From JBCBKP01 sp038521625 (GTDB taxonomy: Bacteria > Planctomycetota > Phycisphaerae > Phycisphaerales > UBA1924), in the NCBI GenBank assembly GCA_038521625.1, contig JBCBKP010000002.1, positions 199,272-263,271 on the forward strand: a stretch of 64,000 nucleotides of DNA. The letters are read 5' to 3'. Positions within the stretch are counted from its first letter, which is position 1, and each line of letters begins with the position of its first letter. The notes below the pieces were generated by a model, which was given only the letters and a program-made list of their open reading frames with translations, was not told the origin of the DNA and searched no databases. The position numbers and the translations under genes were made by a program. This document shows, piece after piece, positions 35,526 to 43,008 of the stretch.

Positions 35526-36727
35526 GAACTCTCGCCCAGCTGCTCATGCTGATCACCCTGTCCGCGGCCGCCGCGCCCGCGCTGGCCCAGGGCGGCCCGC
35601 CCCCGGCCCGCGTCCGCGTCGACGCCGCACGCATCGAGCCCGTCGCCGCGCAGCGCCGCGTCACCGGCGAGATCCGATCGCTGAAGCGTGCCCTGATCGC
35701 CGCGCAGGTCGAGGGCCTCGTGCTCGCTATCGACCTCGACGAGGGCGACCTCGTGAGCGAGGGCGAGATCATCGCCCGCCTCGACGACGAGCTCGCGCAG
35801 CGCGACCGCGACGCGGCACTCGGGCGGCTCCACTCCGCCCAGGCCATCGCCGAGCAGCGCACCGCCGAGGCCGAACGCGCCGATCGCGATCTGCAACGCG
35901 TCGAGTCGATCGCCACCCGCGGCTCCGCCAACGAGACCGAGCTCGACGCCGCGACCACCGCCAGCCGCGTCGCGATCGCGCGGGCCGCCGAGGCCGCCGC
36001 CGACGTCGAGGTCGCCCAGGCCGATCTGGCGCGATGGTCCCGCATCCTCGCCGACAAGACCATCCGCGCCCCGTTCACCGGGCGCGTCGTCCGCAAGGAG
36101 ACCGAGATCGGCGAGTGGCTCGCCGAGGGCGACCCCGTCGTCGAGCTCGTCTCGCTCACCGACCTCGAGGCGCGCATCGACGTGCCCGAGCACCTGCTCT
36201 CCCTCCTCGAGGCGGTCGAGGACGAGGTCCCCGTCAACGTCCCGGGCCTGCAGACCCAGACCTCCGACGGCTTGATCGTCGGACGCGTCATCGGCGTCAT
36301 CCCCTCCGCCGACCCGCTCGCCAGGCTCTTCCCGGTCCGCATCTCTCTGCCCAACGAGGACGGCCGCCTCCGCCCGCTGATGAGCGTGACCGCGATGGTG
36401 CCGACCGCCGCGGTGAGCACGCGCCTCACCATCAACAAGGACGCGCTGCTCCGCGACGACGGCGGCTCGTTCGTCTACATGGCCGCGCCCACGCCCGGCT
36501 CAACCGACGGCGGCCCCTCCGCCGGGCCGACCCACCAGGCCGTGCCGATGCGCGTCGACGTCCTCTTCGCCGCCGGCAGCCGGCTGGTCGTCCGCGAGGG
36601 CGCCCTCCCGCCCGGAGCCCTGCTCCTCGTCGAGGGCAACGAACGCGTCTTCCCGACGCAGCCGCTGATCCTGCTCGAGCCGCCGCCCGCAGCCCAGCCC
36701 GCCCCAGCGCCCGAGGCCGAGGATTAA
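35522..36727 (+). CDS. RND efflux periplasmic adaptor (membrane fusion protein)
   Basis: 401 residues. The signal peptide is LAQLLMLITLSAAAAPALAQ. The barrel-sandwich (lipoyl) halves are at about 45-75 (AAQVEGLVLAIDLDEGDLV) and 170-200 (TIRAPFTGRVVRKETEIGEW), with an alpha-hairpin coiled coil between them. Beta-barrel and membrane-proximal domains follow, and the tail is Pro/Ala-rich. It couples the inner-membrane pump to the outer-membrane channel. The start is taken as TTG at 35522, which overlaps the marR stop (TTGA) and directly precedes the signal peptide; no ATG or GTG fits better. The pump gene follows after three bases. No TolC-like gene is in the window. Confidence 0.9.
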   Translation: MRTLAQLLMLITLSAAAAPALAQGGPPPARVRVDAARIEPVAAQRRVTGEIRSLKRALIAAQVEGLVLAIDLDEGDLVSEGEIIARLDDELAQRDRDAALGRLHSAQAIAEQRTAEAERADRDLQRVESIATRGSANETELDAATTASRVAIARAAEAAADVEVAQADLARWSRILADKTIRAPFTGRVVRKETEIGEWLAEGDPVVELVSLTDLEARIDVPEHLLSLLEAVEDEVPVNVPGLQTQTSDGLIVGRVIGVIPSADPLARLFPVRISLPNEDGRLRPLMSVTAMVPTAAVSTRLTINKDALLRDDGGSFVYMAAPTPGSTDGGPSAGPTHQAVPMRVDVLFAAGSRLVVREGALPPGALLLVEGNERVFPTQPLILLEPPPAAQPAPAPEAED

Positions 36728-36730
36728 GCC

Positions 36731-39700
36731 ATGGACATCGTCCGACTCGCCATCGCCAAGCCGGTGGGTGTCACCGTCGGGGTGATCCTGCTGGTCATGT
36801 TCGGCCTCATCGGCCTGACCGAGATCCCGATCCAGCTCACGCCGACCGTCGATCGCCCGGTCATCACCGTCGAGACCAGCTGGTCCGGGCGGAGCCCCGA
36901 GGAGCTCGTCGACGAGATCGTCAAGGAGCAGGAAGAAGAGCTCAAGAACGTCACCAACCTGAAGCGCATGAAGTCGACCTCGCGCCAGGGCTCCGCCACC
37001 ATCGAGCTCGAGTTCTACATCGGCTCCGACATCGCCCGCGCACTCCAGGAGGTCTCCGACGCGCTCCGACAGGTCCCCGAGTACCCCGAGGACGTCGACG
37101 AGCCCACCATCAAGGCCGCCGACGGCGCCAGCGAGAACGCCGTCGCCTGGATCATCGTCGACATCGAGCCCGACAAGCTCCAGGACCACCCGACCTTCGA
37201 GATCGCGTCGCTCTACGACGCCCTCGACAAAGAGGTCAAGCCATACCTCGAACGCATCGACGGCGTCGCCGAGGTCAACATCTTCGGGGGACGCGAGCGC
37301 GAGGTCCACGTCCTCGCCGACCCCGTCGCGCTCGCCCAGCGCGGGCTCAACCACCTCGACGTCGTCGCCGCGCTCCGCGGTGAGAACGCCAACGTCTCCG
37401 CCGGCACCATCGCCGAGGGCAAGCGCGACATCCGCGTCCGACTCCTCGGCCAATACACCGAAACCCACCAGATCGAAGACACCGTCATCGCCTACCGCGA
37501 GGGCAACCCCGTCTACGTCCGCGACGTCGCCACCGTCGAGCTCAGCCACGAGAAACGCCGTGGCTTCGTCCGCTCGCTCGGCCAGCCCGCCATCGCGATG
37601 AACGTCATCCGCCAGTCCGGCGCCAACGTCGTCGATCTCATGGCCGAGCTCCGCGCCCGCCTCGACGAGGTCCGCGCCGGCGTCCTTCCCAACCTCGGCG
37701 ACGGCGCCGTCGGCCCCGACCTTCGCATGCGGCAGGTCTACGACGAGACCGAGTACATCGACTCGGCCATCCGCCTCGTCACCCAGAACATCTTCATCGG
37801 CGGCGCCATCGCCGGCGTCGTGCTGATGGTCTTCCTCCGCTCCGCCATCTCCACCAGCATCATCGCCCTCGCCCTGCCCATCTCGGTCATCGGGACCTTC
37901 CTCGTCCTGCTCGCGCTCGGACGCACACTCAACGTCATCTCCCTCGCCGGCCTCGCATTCGCCGTCGGCATGGTCGTCGACAACGCCATCGTCGTCCTCG
38001 AGAACATCTACCGCCGCCTCCAGAACGGCGAGAACCCCCTCGGCGCCGCCTACCGCGGCGGTCGCGAGGTCTGGGGCGCCATCCTCGCCTCCACGCTCAC
38101 AACCGCCGCCGTCTTCATCCCCGTGCTCACGATCCAGGAAGAGGCGGGCCAGCTCTTCCGCGACATCTCCCTAGCGATCGTCGCCGCCGTCGTCCTCTCG
38201 CTCGTCGTCTCGATCACCGTCATCCCCGCCGCCTGCTCGCGCTGGCTCCACGCCGAATCCAAGAACGGCAAGGGCAACACGAGCCCTACCAAGAAGCCCG
38301 GCCCCCTCGCCACGCTCTTCGGACTCGACGCCGTCTTCTCCGCCCTCGTCCAGGGCCTCGCCTCCTCCATGCGGTGGCTCATGGGCGGCTGGCGCGGCTA
38401 CACGCTCAGGCCGGCGATCATCATCGCCATGACCGCCGCCAGCCTCGGCGGCGCCATCGTCCTCATCCCGCCGCTCGACTATCTCCCCGCCGGCAACCGG
38501 AACCTCGTCTTCGGCGGCCTGCTCGTCCCGCCCGGCCTCTCCGTCGAACGCGCCGAGGAGATCGCCACCACCATCGAGACCCAGGTCCTCGACTACGCCG
38601 GCGCCGACATCAACGACCCCGCGTCGATGGCCGCCCTGGCGCCCATCCCGAGGTGGGGCGCGCCCGGCGAAGAGGTCCGCCCCTTCGACCCCGTCGCCAT
38701 CGACAACATCTTCGTCGCCTCGTTCGGCGGGGGCATGTTCGGCGGCGCCAGCTCCCAGGACGACAACATCGTCCTCCCCCTCGGCACGCTGCTCAGCAAC
38801 GCCTTCAACAACGTCAACTCCGACATCTTCGGCGGCGCCCGCCAGACCAGCCTCTTCGCCGGCGTCGGCAGCGGCGGCAACTCCGTCAACGTCGAGATCT
38901 CCGGGCCCGACCTCGAACGCGTCACCTCCGCCGCCGGCATGATGTACGGCCTCGGCGGCCAGCGCTACGGCTTCGGCCAGGGCATCACCGCCGACCCCGG
39001 CAACTTCGACCTCGCCCAGCCCGAGATCCAGCTCAAGCTCACCGACCGCGCCCGCGAGCTCGGCCTCACCACCGAGGGCCTCGGCACCGCCATCCGCGGA
39101 CTCTTCGACGGCGCCTTCGCCGGCGAGTACCGCCTCGAGGGCGAGAACATCGACCTGCTCGTCCTCCCCCTCGGGCGCCGCCTCGACTACAAGGAGCAAC
39201 TCGCCTACATCCCCGTCGCCACGCCCGCCGGGCCCATCGTCCCGGTCGACTCCCTCGTCGAGATCTTCCCCGCCCGCGCGCCCCAGGACATCCAGCGCAT
39301 CGAGGAGCTCCCCAGCGTCACGCTCCAGGTCACGCCCCCCGAGGGCATGTCGGTCGAGGAACTCGAGGACGACATCCGCGCCTCGATGATCGAGCCCGCG
39401 GTCGCCGCCGGCATGATCGACCGAACCATGCGCATCAAGCTCGAGGGCACTGCCGCACGCCTCGACGAGGTCCGCTCCGCCCTCTTCGGGAGGACCGGGT
39501 CGGAGGACGACAGCCGACTCGTCCGCATGGTCCTCTGGACGATCGCCGGGGTCGTCGGCGTCGTCGGTCTGTGCGTGACCGGCTACACGATCTTCTGCGC
39601 CGCGCGTCGACGCTGCAGCCGCACCGGCTACGGCACCGTCGGCGCCCTCGTCGCCACCCTCGCGATCGGCATCCCGCTCTTCATGGTCGGCTGGTCGCCC

Positions 39701-40363
39701 GAGCTCATCCTCGCGCGCATGGTCTGGGCACTGCTCGTCACCTACCTGCTCATGTGCGCCCTGTTCGAGAGCTTCGTCTACCCCTTCGTCATCATGTTCA
39801 CCGTCCCGCTCGCGGTCGTGGGGGGCTTCGCCGGCCTGAAGATTGTCCACGAGGTCTCCCTCATGGACCCCACCAAAGCGCCGCAGCAGCTCGACGTCCT
39901 CACCATGCTCGGCTTCGTCATCCTCATCGGCGTCGTCGTCAACAACGCCATCCTCCTCGTCCACCAGGCCCTCAACTTCATGAAGGGCGAGCTCCTCGAC
40001 GACGGCACCCGCGCCGAGCCGATGCAGCCCCTCGACGCCATCGCCATGTCCGTCCGCACCCGCGTCCGGCCGATCTTCATGTCGGTCATGACCTCCGTCG
40101 GCGGCATGCTCCCGCTCGTCCTCTTCCCCGGCGCCGGCTCCGAGATGTACCGCGGCCTCGGCTCGGTCGTCGTCGGCGGCCTGCTCGTCTCCACCGTCTT
40201 CACGCTGGTCCTCGTCCCGCTGCTCTTCAGCCTCACCGTCGAGGCCGTCGCCGGGCTCAAGCTCGCCTTCCTCGGACCCGACGCCGACCAACGCCCCGCC
40301 GGCGCCCGCGCACACACGCCCGCCGAACGCACCGCGCCCGAGCGCGAACTGCAGCCCGCTTGA
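36731..40363 (+). CDS. RND efflux pump permease
   Basis: 1210 residues, longer than the usual 1030-1060. It starts MDIVRLAIAKPVGVTVGVIL, the typical first TM. Porter domains (about 35-330 and 600-870) alternate with twelve TM segments. TM4 reads FAVGMVVDNAIVVLENIYRR: of the two aspartates of the AcrB proton relay (DD) the second is Asn, a pattern also found in other RND subfamilies. Extra length comes from a Lys/Gly/Pro-rich loop (about 510-530), a Gly-rich stretch around 670-720 (SFGGGMFGGASSQDDN) and a segment near 920-970. It exports drugs, metals or other compounds; the substrate cannot be predicted. It is the last gene of the marR operon. Confidence 0.93.
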   Translation: MDIVRLAIAKPVGVTVGVILLVMFGLIGLTEIPIQLTPTVDRPVITVETSWSGRSPEELVDEIVKEQEEELKNVTNLKRMKSTSRQGSATIELEFYIGSDIARALQEVSDALRQVPEYPEDVDEPTIKAADGASENAVAWIIVDIEPDKLQDHPTFEIASLYDALDKEVKPYLERIDGVAEVNIFGGREREVHVLADPVALAQRGLNHLDVVAALRGENANVSAGTIAEGKRDIRVRLLGQYTETHQIEDTVIAYREGNPVYVRDVATVELSHEKRRGFVRSLGQPAIAMNVIRQSGANVVDLMAELRARLDEVRAGVLPNLGDGAVGPDLRMRQVYDETEYIDSAIRLVTQNIFIGGAIAGVVLMVFLRSAISTSIIALALPISVIGTFLVLLALGRTLNVISLAGLAFAVGMVVDNAIVVLENIYRRLQNGENPLGAAYRGGREVWGAILASTLTTAAVFIPVLTIQEEAGQLFRDISLAIVAAVVLSLVVSITVIPAACSRWLHAESKNGKGNTSPTKKPGPLATLFGLDAVFSALVQGLASSMRWLMGGWRGYTLRPAIIIAMTAASLGGAIVLIPPLDYLPAGNRNLVFGGLLVPPGLSVERAEEIATTIETQVLDYAGADINDPASMAALAPIPRWGAPGEEVRPFDPVAIDNIFVASFGGGMFGGASSQDDNIVLPLGTLLSNAFNNVNSDIFGGARQTSLFAGVGSGGNSVNVEISGPDLERVTSAAGMMYGLGGQRYGFGQGITADPGNFDLAQPEIQLKLTDRARELGLTTEGLGTAIRGLFDGAFAGEYRLEGENIDLLVLPLGRRLDYKEQLAYIPVATPAGPIVPVDSLVEIFPARAPQDIQRIEELPSVTLQVTPPEGMSVEELEDDIRASMIEPAVAAGMIDRTMRIKLEGTAARLDEVRSALFGRTGSEDDSRLVRMVLWTIAGVVGVVGLCVTGYTIFCAARRRCSRTGYGTVGALVATLAIGIPLFMVGWSPELILARMVWALLVTYLLMCALFESFVYPFVIMFTVPLAVVGGFAGLKIVHEVSLMDPTKAPQQLDVLTMLGFVILIGVVVNNAILLVHQALNFMKGELLDDGTRAEPMQPLDAIAMSVRTRVRPIFMSVMTSVGGMLPLVLFPGAGSEMYRGLGSVVVGGLLVSTVFTLVLVPLLFSLTVEAVAGLKLAFLGPDADQRPAGARAHTPAERTAPERELQPA

Positions 40364-40509
40364 GCGCTCGGGCGCGGCCTCCGCCGCTTCCTCGCTCTCG
40401 TACGCCCGCGCCGGGGTAAACCCGGCGGGCCTGATCGGATGCTTGGCGTGACGATCGGCCGGCTTTCCGATCGCGACGCCGAGCTTCACGTCGGCGAGCG
40501 GTCGCATTC

Positions 40510-40709
40510 TCACGCCCGGAGGGCGTGACGCAACCGAGGTTCATCTGCGCAACCACGACCGCGAAGCGGGACGCCCCGCCCGCGAGCGATCGCGACCTCA
40601 CGCCCGGGGGGCGTGACTCAACCGAGGTTCATCTGCACGACCACGACCGCGAAGCGGGACGCCCCGCCCGCGAGCGGTCGCCGCCTCACGCCCGGAGGGC
40701 GTGACTCAA
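40510..40709. repeat. 88-bp tandem repeat with palindromic core (2.3 copies)
   Basis: Unit A 40510-40597 and unit B 40598-40685 match at 81 of 88 positions; a third partial copy begins at 40686. Each unit starts with the palindrome TCACGCCCGGAGGGCGTGA and contains a second hairpin GCGGGACGCCCCGC. The same core returns at 42756-42774 and 52885-52904. The remainder of the 40364-40709 gap (40364-40509) holds no gene and only a weak echo of the repeat (GCGAGCGGTCGCATTC). Confidence 0.9.
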
Positions 40710-41114
40710 CTAAGGCGAAATCGCCGGCGGCGCAAAGTCCGGCGCCGCCTCCGGGATCGCGCGGATCTCCCACTCCAGACGACGCGCCCACGACGGCGGC
40801 ACCGGGATCTCGCTCTTGAGTGTCGTCGAGCTCACCGTCACCGGCACGATCGACCAGTGCATCTGATCCGGCATGTAGTCGTTGTCGCTCCGCGCATCGA
40901 AGAACCGAAGCACCAGCTTCTCGCCCACCGGCACGTCCGAGCTCCAAACCTCCGACCCGTCACGCAGATCGACCACACGCACCGTCTTCGGCTCGAACGT
41001 CGTGCTCTCGAACGTGAACATGTCGATCGAACGCTGCGGCCCGCCCGGCACCTGACCGCACCCCGCGACGACCAGCGAAGCCCCCAACCCGACCGACAGC
41101 AGCCATGCCTTCAT
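40710..41114 (-). CDS. Small lipoprotein of unknown function
   Basis: 134 residues starting MKAWLLSVGLG, with a lipobox VVAGC at about 19-23, so a predicted envelope lipoprotein. The mature domain is beta-rich (VLRFFDARSDNDYMPDQMHW, then VPVTVSSTTLKSEIPV) and resembles no family I can name. An eleven-codon upstream extension is open but would bury the signal peptide, so 41114 is preferred. The stop lies at the edge of the tandem repeat array. The gene is divergent from ispF with a 67-base gap, so both promoters must be packed there. Confidence 0.78.
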   Translation of the reverse strand: MKAWLLSVGLGASLVVAGCGQVPGGPQRSIDMFTFESTTFEPKTVRVVDLRDGSEVWSSDVPVGEKLVLRFFDARSDNDYMPDQMHWSIVPVTVSSTTLKSEIPVPPSWARRLEWEIRAIPEAAPDFAPPAISP

Positions 41115-41181
41115 CCGAACCTCCAGAGTCGACCGGGCCCACTCCAACGAGTCCAGACCACCCGGCTCATATCATCCCGCC

Positions 41182-41694
41182 ATGCCCGAGCATACCCCCG
41201 CCATCCGCATCGGCCACGGCTACGACCTCCATCGGCTCGAGCCCCGCCCGCCCGCCGGCGAAGGCAGGCCGTTCGTCCTCGGCGGGGCCCTCTTCGACCA
41301 CGACCGCGGCCCCGTCGCCCACTCCGACGGCGACGCCCTGCTCCACGCCGTCACCGACGCCATCCTCGGGGCCCTCGCCCTGCCCGACATCGGCCAGCTC
41401 TTCCCAGACGACGACCCCCGCAACGAGTCCGAGTCCTCCGACGTCTTCCTCCTCGAGGCCGTCCGGCGCGCCGCCGAGGCCGGCTACCGCCCCGTCAACA
41501 TCGACGCGACGGTCATACTCGAACGCCCCCGGATCGGTTCGCGCAAGGACCAGATCCGAGCCAACATCGCCCGCCTCACCGGCCTGCCCGCCGAGCTCGT
41601 CAACGTCAAGGGCAAGAGCCACGAGAAGGTCGACGCCGTCGGCGAGAACCGCGCCGTCGAGGTCCACGCCGTGGTCCTGCTCGAGCGTGCCTAG
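41182..41694 (+). CDS. ispF: 2-C-methyl-D-erythritol 2,4-cyclodiphosphate synthase IspF
   Basis: 170 residues, MEP pathway of isoprenoid synthesis. It closes CDP-ME-2P to MEcPP with release of CMP. RIGHGYDLHR contains the Asp and His zinc ligands, AHSDGDALLHAVTDAILGA the third zinc His and the substrate loop, and DIGQLFPDDDP the next conserved block. The C-terminal motif reads NVKGKSHEKVDAVGENRAVE, closer to the chloroplast form (KTHEKVDSLGENRS) than to the enterobacterial KATTTEGLGF; length is normal. It overlaps the convergent SDR gene by four bases. Confidence 0.95.
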   Translation: MPEHTPAIRIGHGYDLHRLEPRPPAGEGRPFVLGGALFDHDRGPVAHSDGDALLHAVTDAILGALALPDIGQLFPDDDPRNESESSDVFLLEAVRRAAEAGYRPVNIDATVILERPRIGSRKDQIRANIARLTGLPAELVNVKGKSHEKVDAVGENRAVEVHAVVLLERA

Positions 41695-42515
41695 CCGGCT
41701 CGCTCCGACATCCTCTTCGCATAGGTCCTCGCCAGCGCCCGATCGACCAGGCCCGGCGCGAGTACGGCCAGGCCCAGCCCAGTCCGCACCAGGCGGCTCG
41801 TCCACACCTCGCCGCCGCGCCCGCGACGGAGCCGACGCACGATCGCCCGCGCCACCTTCTCCGCCGGCTGCATGAACGCCGAGCGCCGCGTGTCCGTCAG
41901 CTTCAGCCCGCCCGCGTTCCGCTCCCCCATCCGCTCGAAGAACTCGGTCCGCGTCCCGATCGGGTGCACCGTCGAGACCGCGACACCCTTCGATCGCAGC
42001 TCGACCCGCATCGCGCGACCCATGTGGTCCTGCGCCGCCTTGGTCGCGCAGTACGCCCCGTACATCGGCAGCCCGATCTTCGAGACGCAGCTCGAGCAGA
42101 GCAGCAAGTGCCCCGCGCCGCGCTCCAGCATCCCGGGCAGTGCCGCGCCGATCACGTGCATCGAGCCGAAGAAGTTCACCTCGAACATCCGACGCAGGTC
42201 GTCCTCCGGCATCGCGTGGCTGTCGATCTCGTGCCCGTACCCCGCGTTGGCGAAGACCGAGTACAGCGACCCCAGATTCTTCTCCGTCTCGCCGATGTAC
42301 TCCTCGCACACGCCCCGGTCCGAGACGTCCCCGGCCATCGAGAACGTCTCCACGCCCAGCGCCGCGACCTTCGCCTCGGCCCGCGTCAGCTTCTCCGGGT
42401 CCCGCGCCATGAGCGAGACCGACATCCCGGCCTTCGCGCATTCGATCGCCGTCGCGAGCCCGATCCCGCTGCTCGCCCCCGTGATCGCGATGACCTTCCC
42501 AGAAAGCTCGACCAT
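41691..42515 (-). CDS. Short-chain dehydrogenase/reductase
   Basis: 274 residues, classical SDR. The nucleotide-binding motif is TGASSGIG at about 13-20, followed by NAGYG, the catalytic Ser in LLCSSCVSKIG, and YCATK with the active-site Tyr and Lys. An Arg (LMARD) after beta-2 suggests NADP preference. The C-terminal 40 residues include a hydrophobic segment (RTGLGLAVLAPGLVDRAL) that may attach it to the membrane. The substrate is unknown. It ends against ispF, overlapping four bases tail to tail. Confidence 0.9.
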   Translation of the reverse strand: MVELSGKVIAITGASSGIGLATAIECAKAGMSVSLMARDPEKLTRAEAKVAALGVETFSMAGDVSDRGVCEEYIGETEKNLGSLYSVFANAGYGHEIDSHAMPEDDLRRMFEVNFFGSMHVIGAALPGMLERGAGHLLLCSSCVSKIGLPMYGAYCATKAAQDHMGRAMRVELRSKGVAVSTVHPIGTRTEFFERMGERNAGGLKLTDTRRSAFMQPAEKVARAIVRRLRRGRGGEVWTSRLVRTGLGLAVLAPGLVDRALARTYAKRMSERAG

Positions 42516-42816
42516 CCCGGGAGCCTACGCGCGATGGCTCCAGGAACGCACCCCACGCGCCCTACGCACTTCACGCACCCCAACTCACCGACCGCGCCGC
42601 GGATCTTCATGTCCGCGAGCGGTCACATCCTCACCGCCGGATCCCGCGATTCGACCGATCCCGCCTCCCCCGTCGCCGACGGGGGAGGTGCCGAGCGAAA
42701 GCGAGGCGGAGGGGGTCTGCCTCGCGACCGCAGGGCGCGACTCAATGTCGCAACCTCACGCCCGGAGGGCGTGACTCGAACGAGCACCCGGCGGAGGCCG
42801 CGAGCGACCGCTCAAA
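42516..42816. repeat. Intergenic repeat region with hairpins
   Basis: 301 bases without a gene between two minus-strand genes. It holds a strong hairpin CCTCCCCCGTC/GACGGGGGAGG near 42665-42690, a nearby echo AGGCGGAGGGGG, and a copy of the dispersed palindrome TCACGCCCGGAGGGCGTGA at 42756-42774, followed by GCGAGCGACCGCTCAA. Another piece of the same family (TTCATGTCCGCGAGCGGTCA) is at about 42607-42626. Promoter signals for the SDR gene were not found. Confidence 0.7.
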
Positions 42817-43008
42817 CTAGTTCCCGAGCCTTGGGCTCCCCCAGATCGTGTTCTCCACACGATTCGTGAACCCGTCCATCGACTGGAACAGCCCGTCGTT
42901 CGCACGGCTGCCGTCGAACACGCACCCCGAGATCGACAGCAGGACCAACGCCAGCCCGACCAGCACCGTCAACCGCCGCCGCCCTGGAGCTTCCGCCGGA
43001 TCAGCCAT
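42817..43008 (-). CDS. Very small lipoprotein (63 residues)
   Basis: A 63-residue predicted lipoprotein: MADPAEAPGRRRLTVLVG, a hydrophobic core and the lipobox SISGC at about 25-29, leaving a mature peptide of about 35 residues (starting CVFDGSRANDG). It starts inside the 3' end of the murJ gene and overlaps it by 40 bases in another frame on the same strand, which supports translational coupling. There is no family match that I know. A short envelope peptide linked to cell wall synthesis is only a guess. Confidence 0.6.
   Translation of the reverse strand: MADPAEAPGRRRLTVLVGLALVLLSISGCVFDGSRANDGLFQSMDGFTNRVENTIWGSPRLGN

Noticed and set aside
40510..40709. The 88-bp units as a CRISPR array
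   Set aside because: The whole unit repeats, including what would be the spacer, there are under three copies, and no cas gene is near. A palindromic repeat family explains it.
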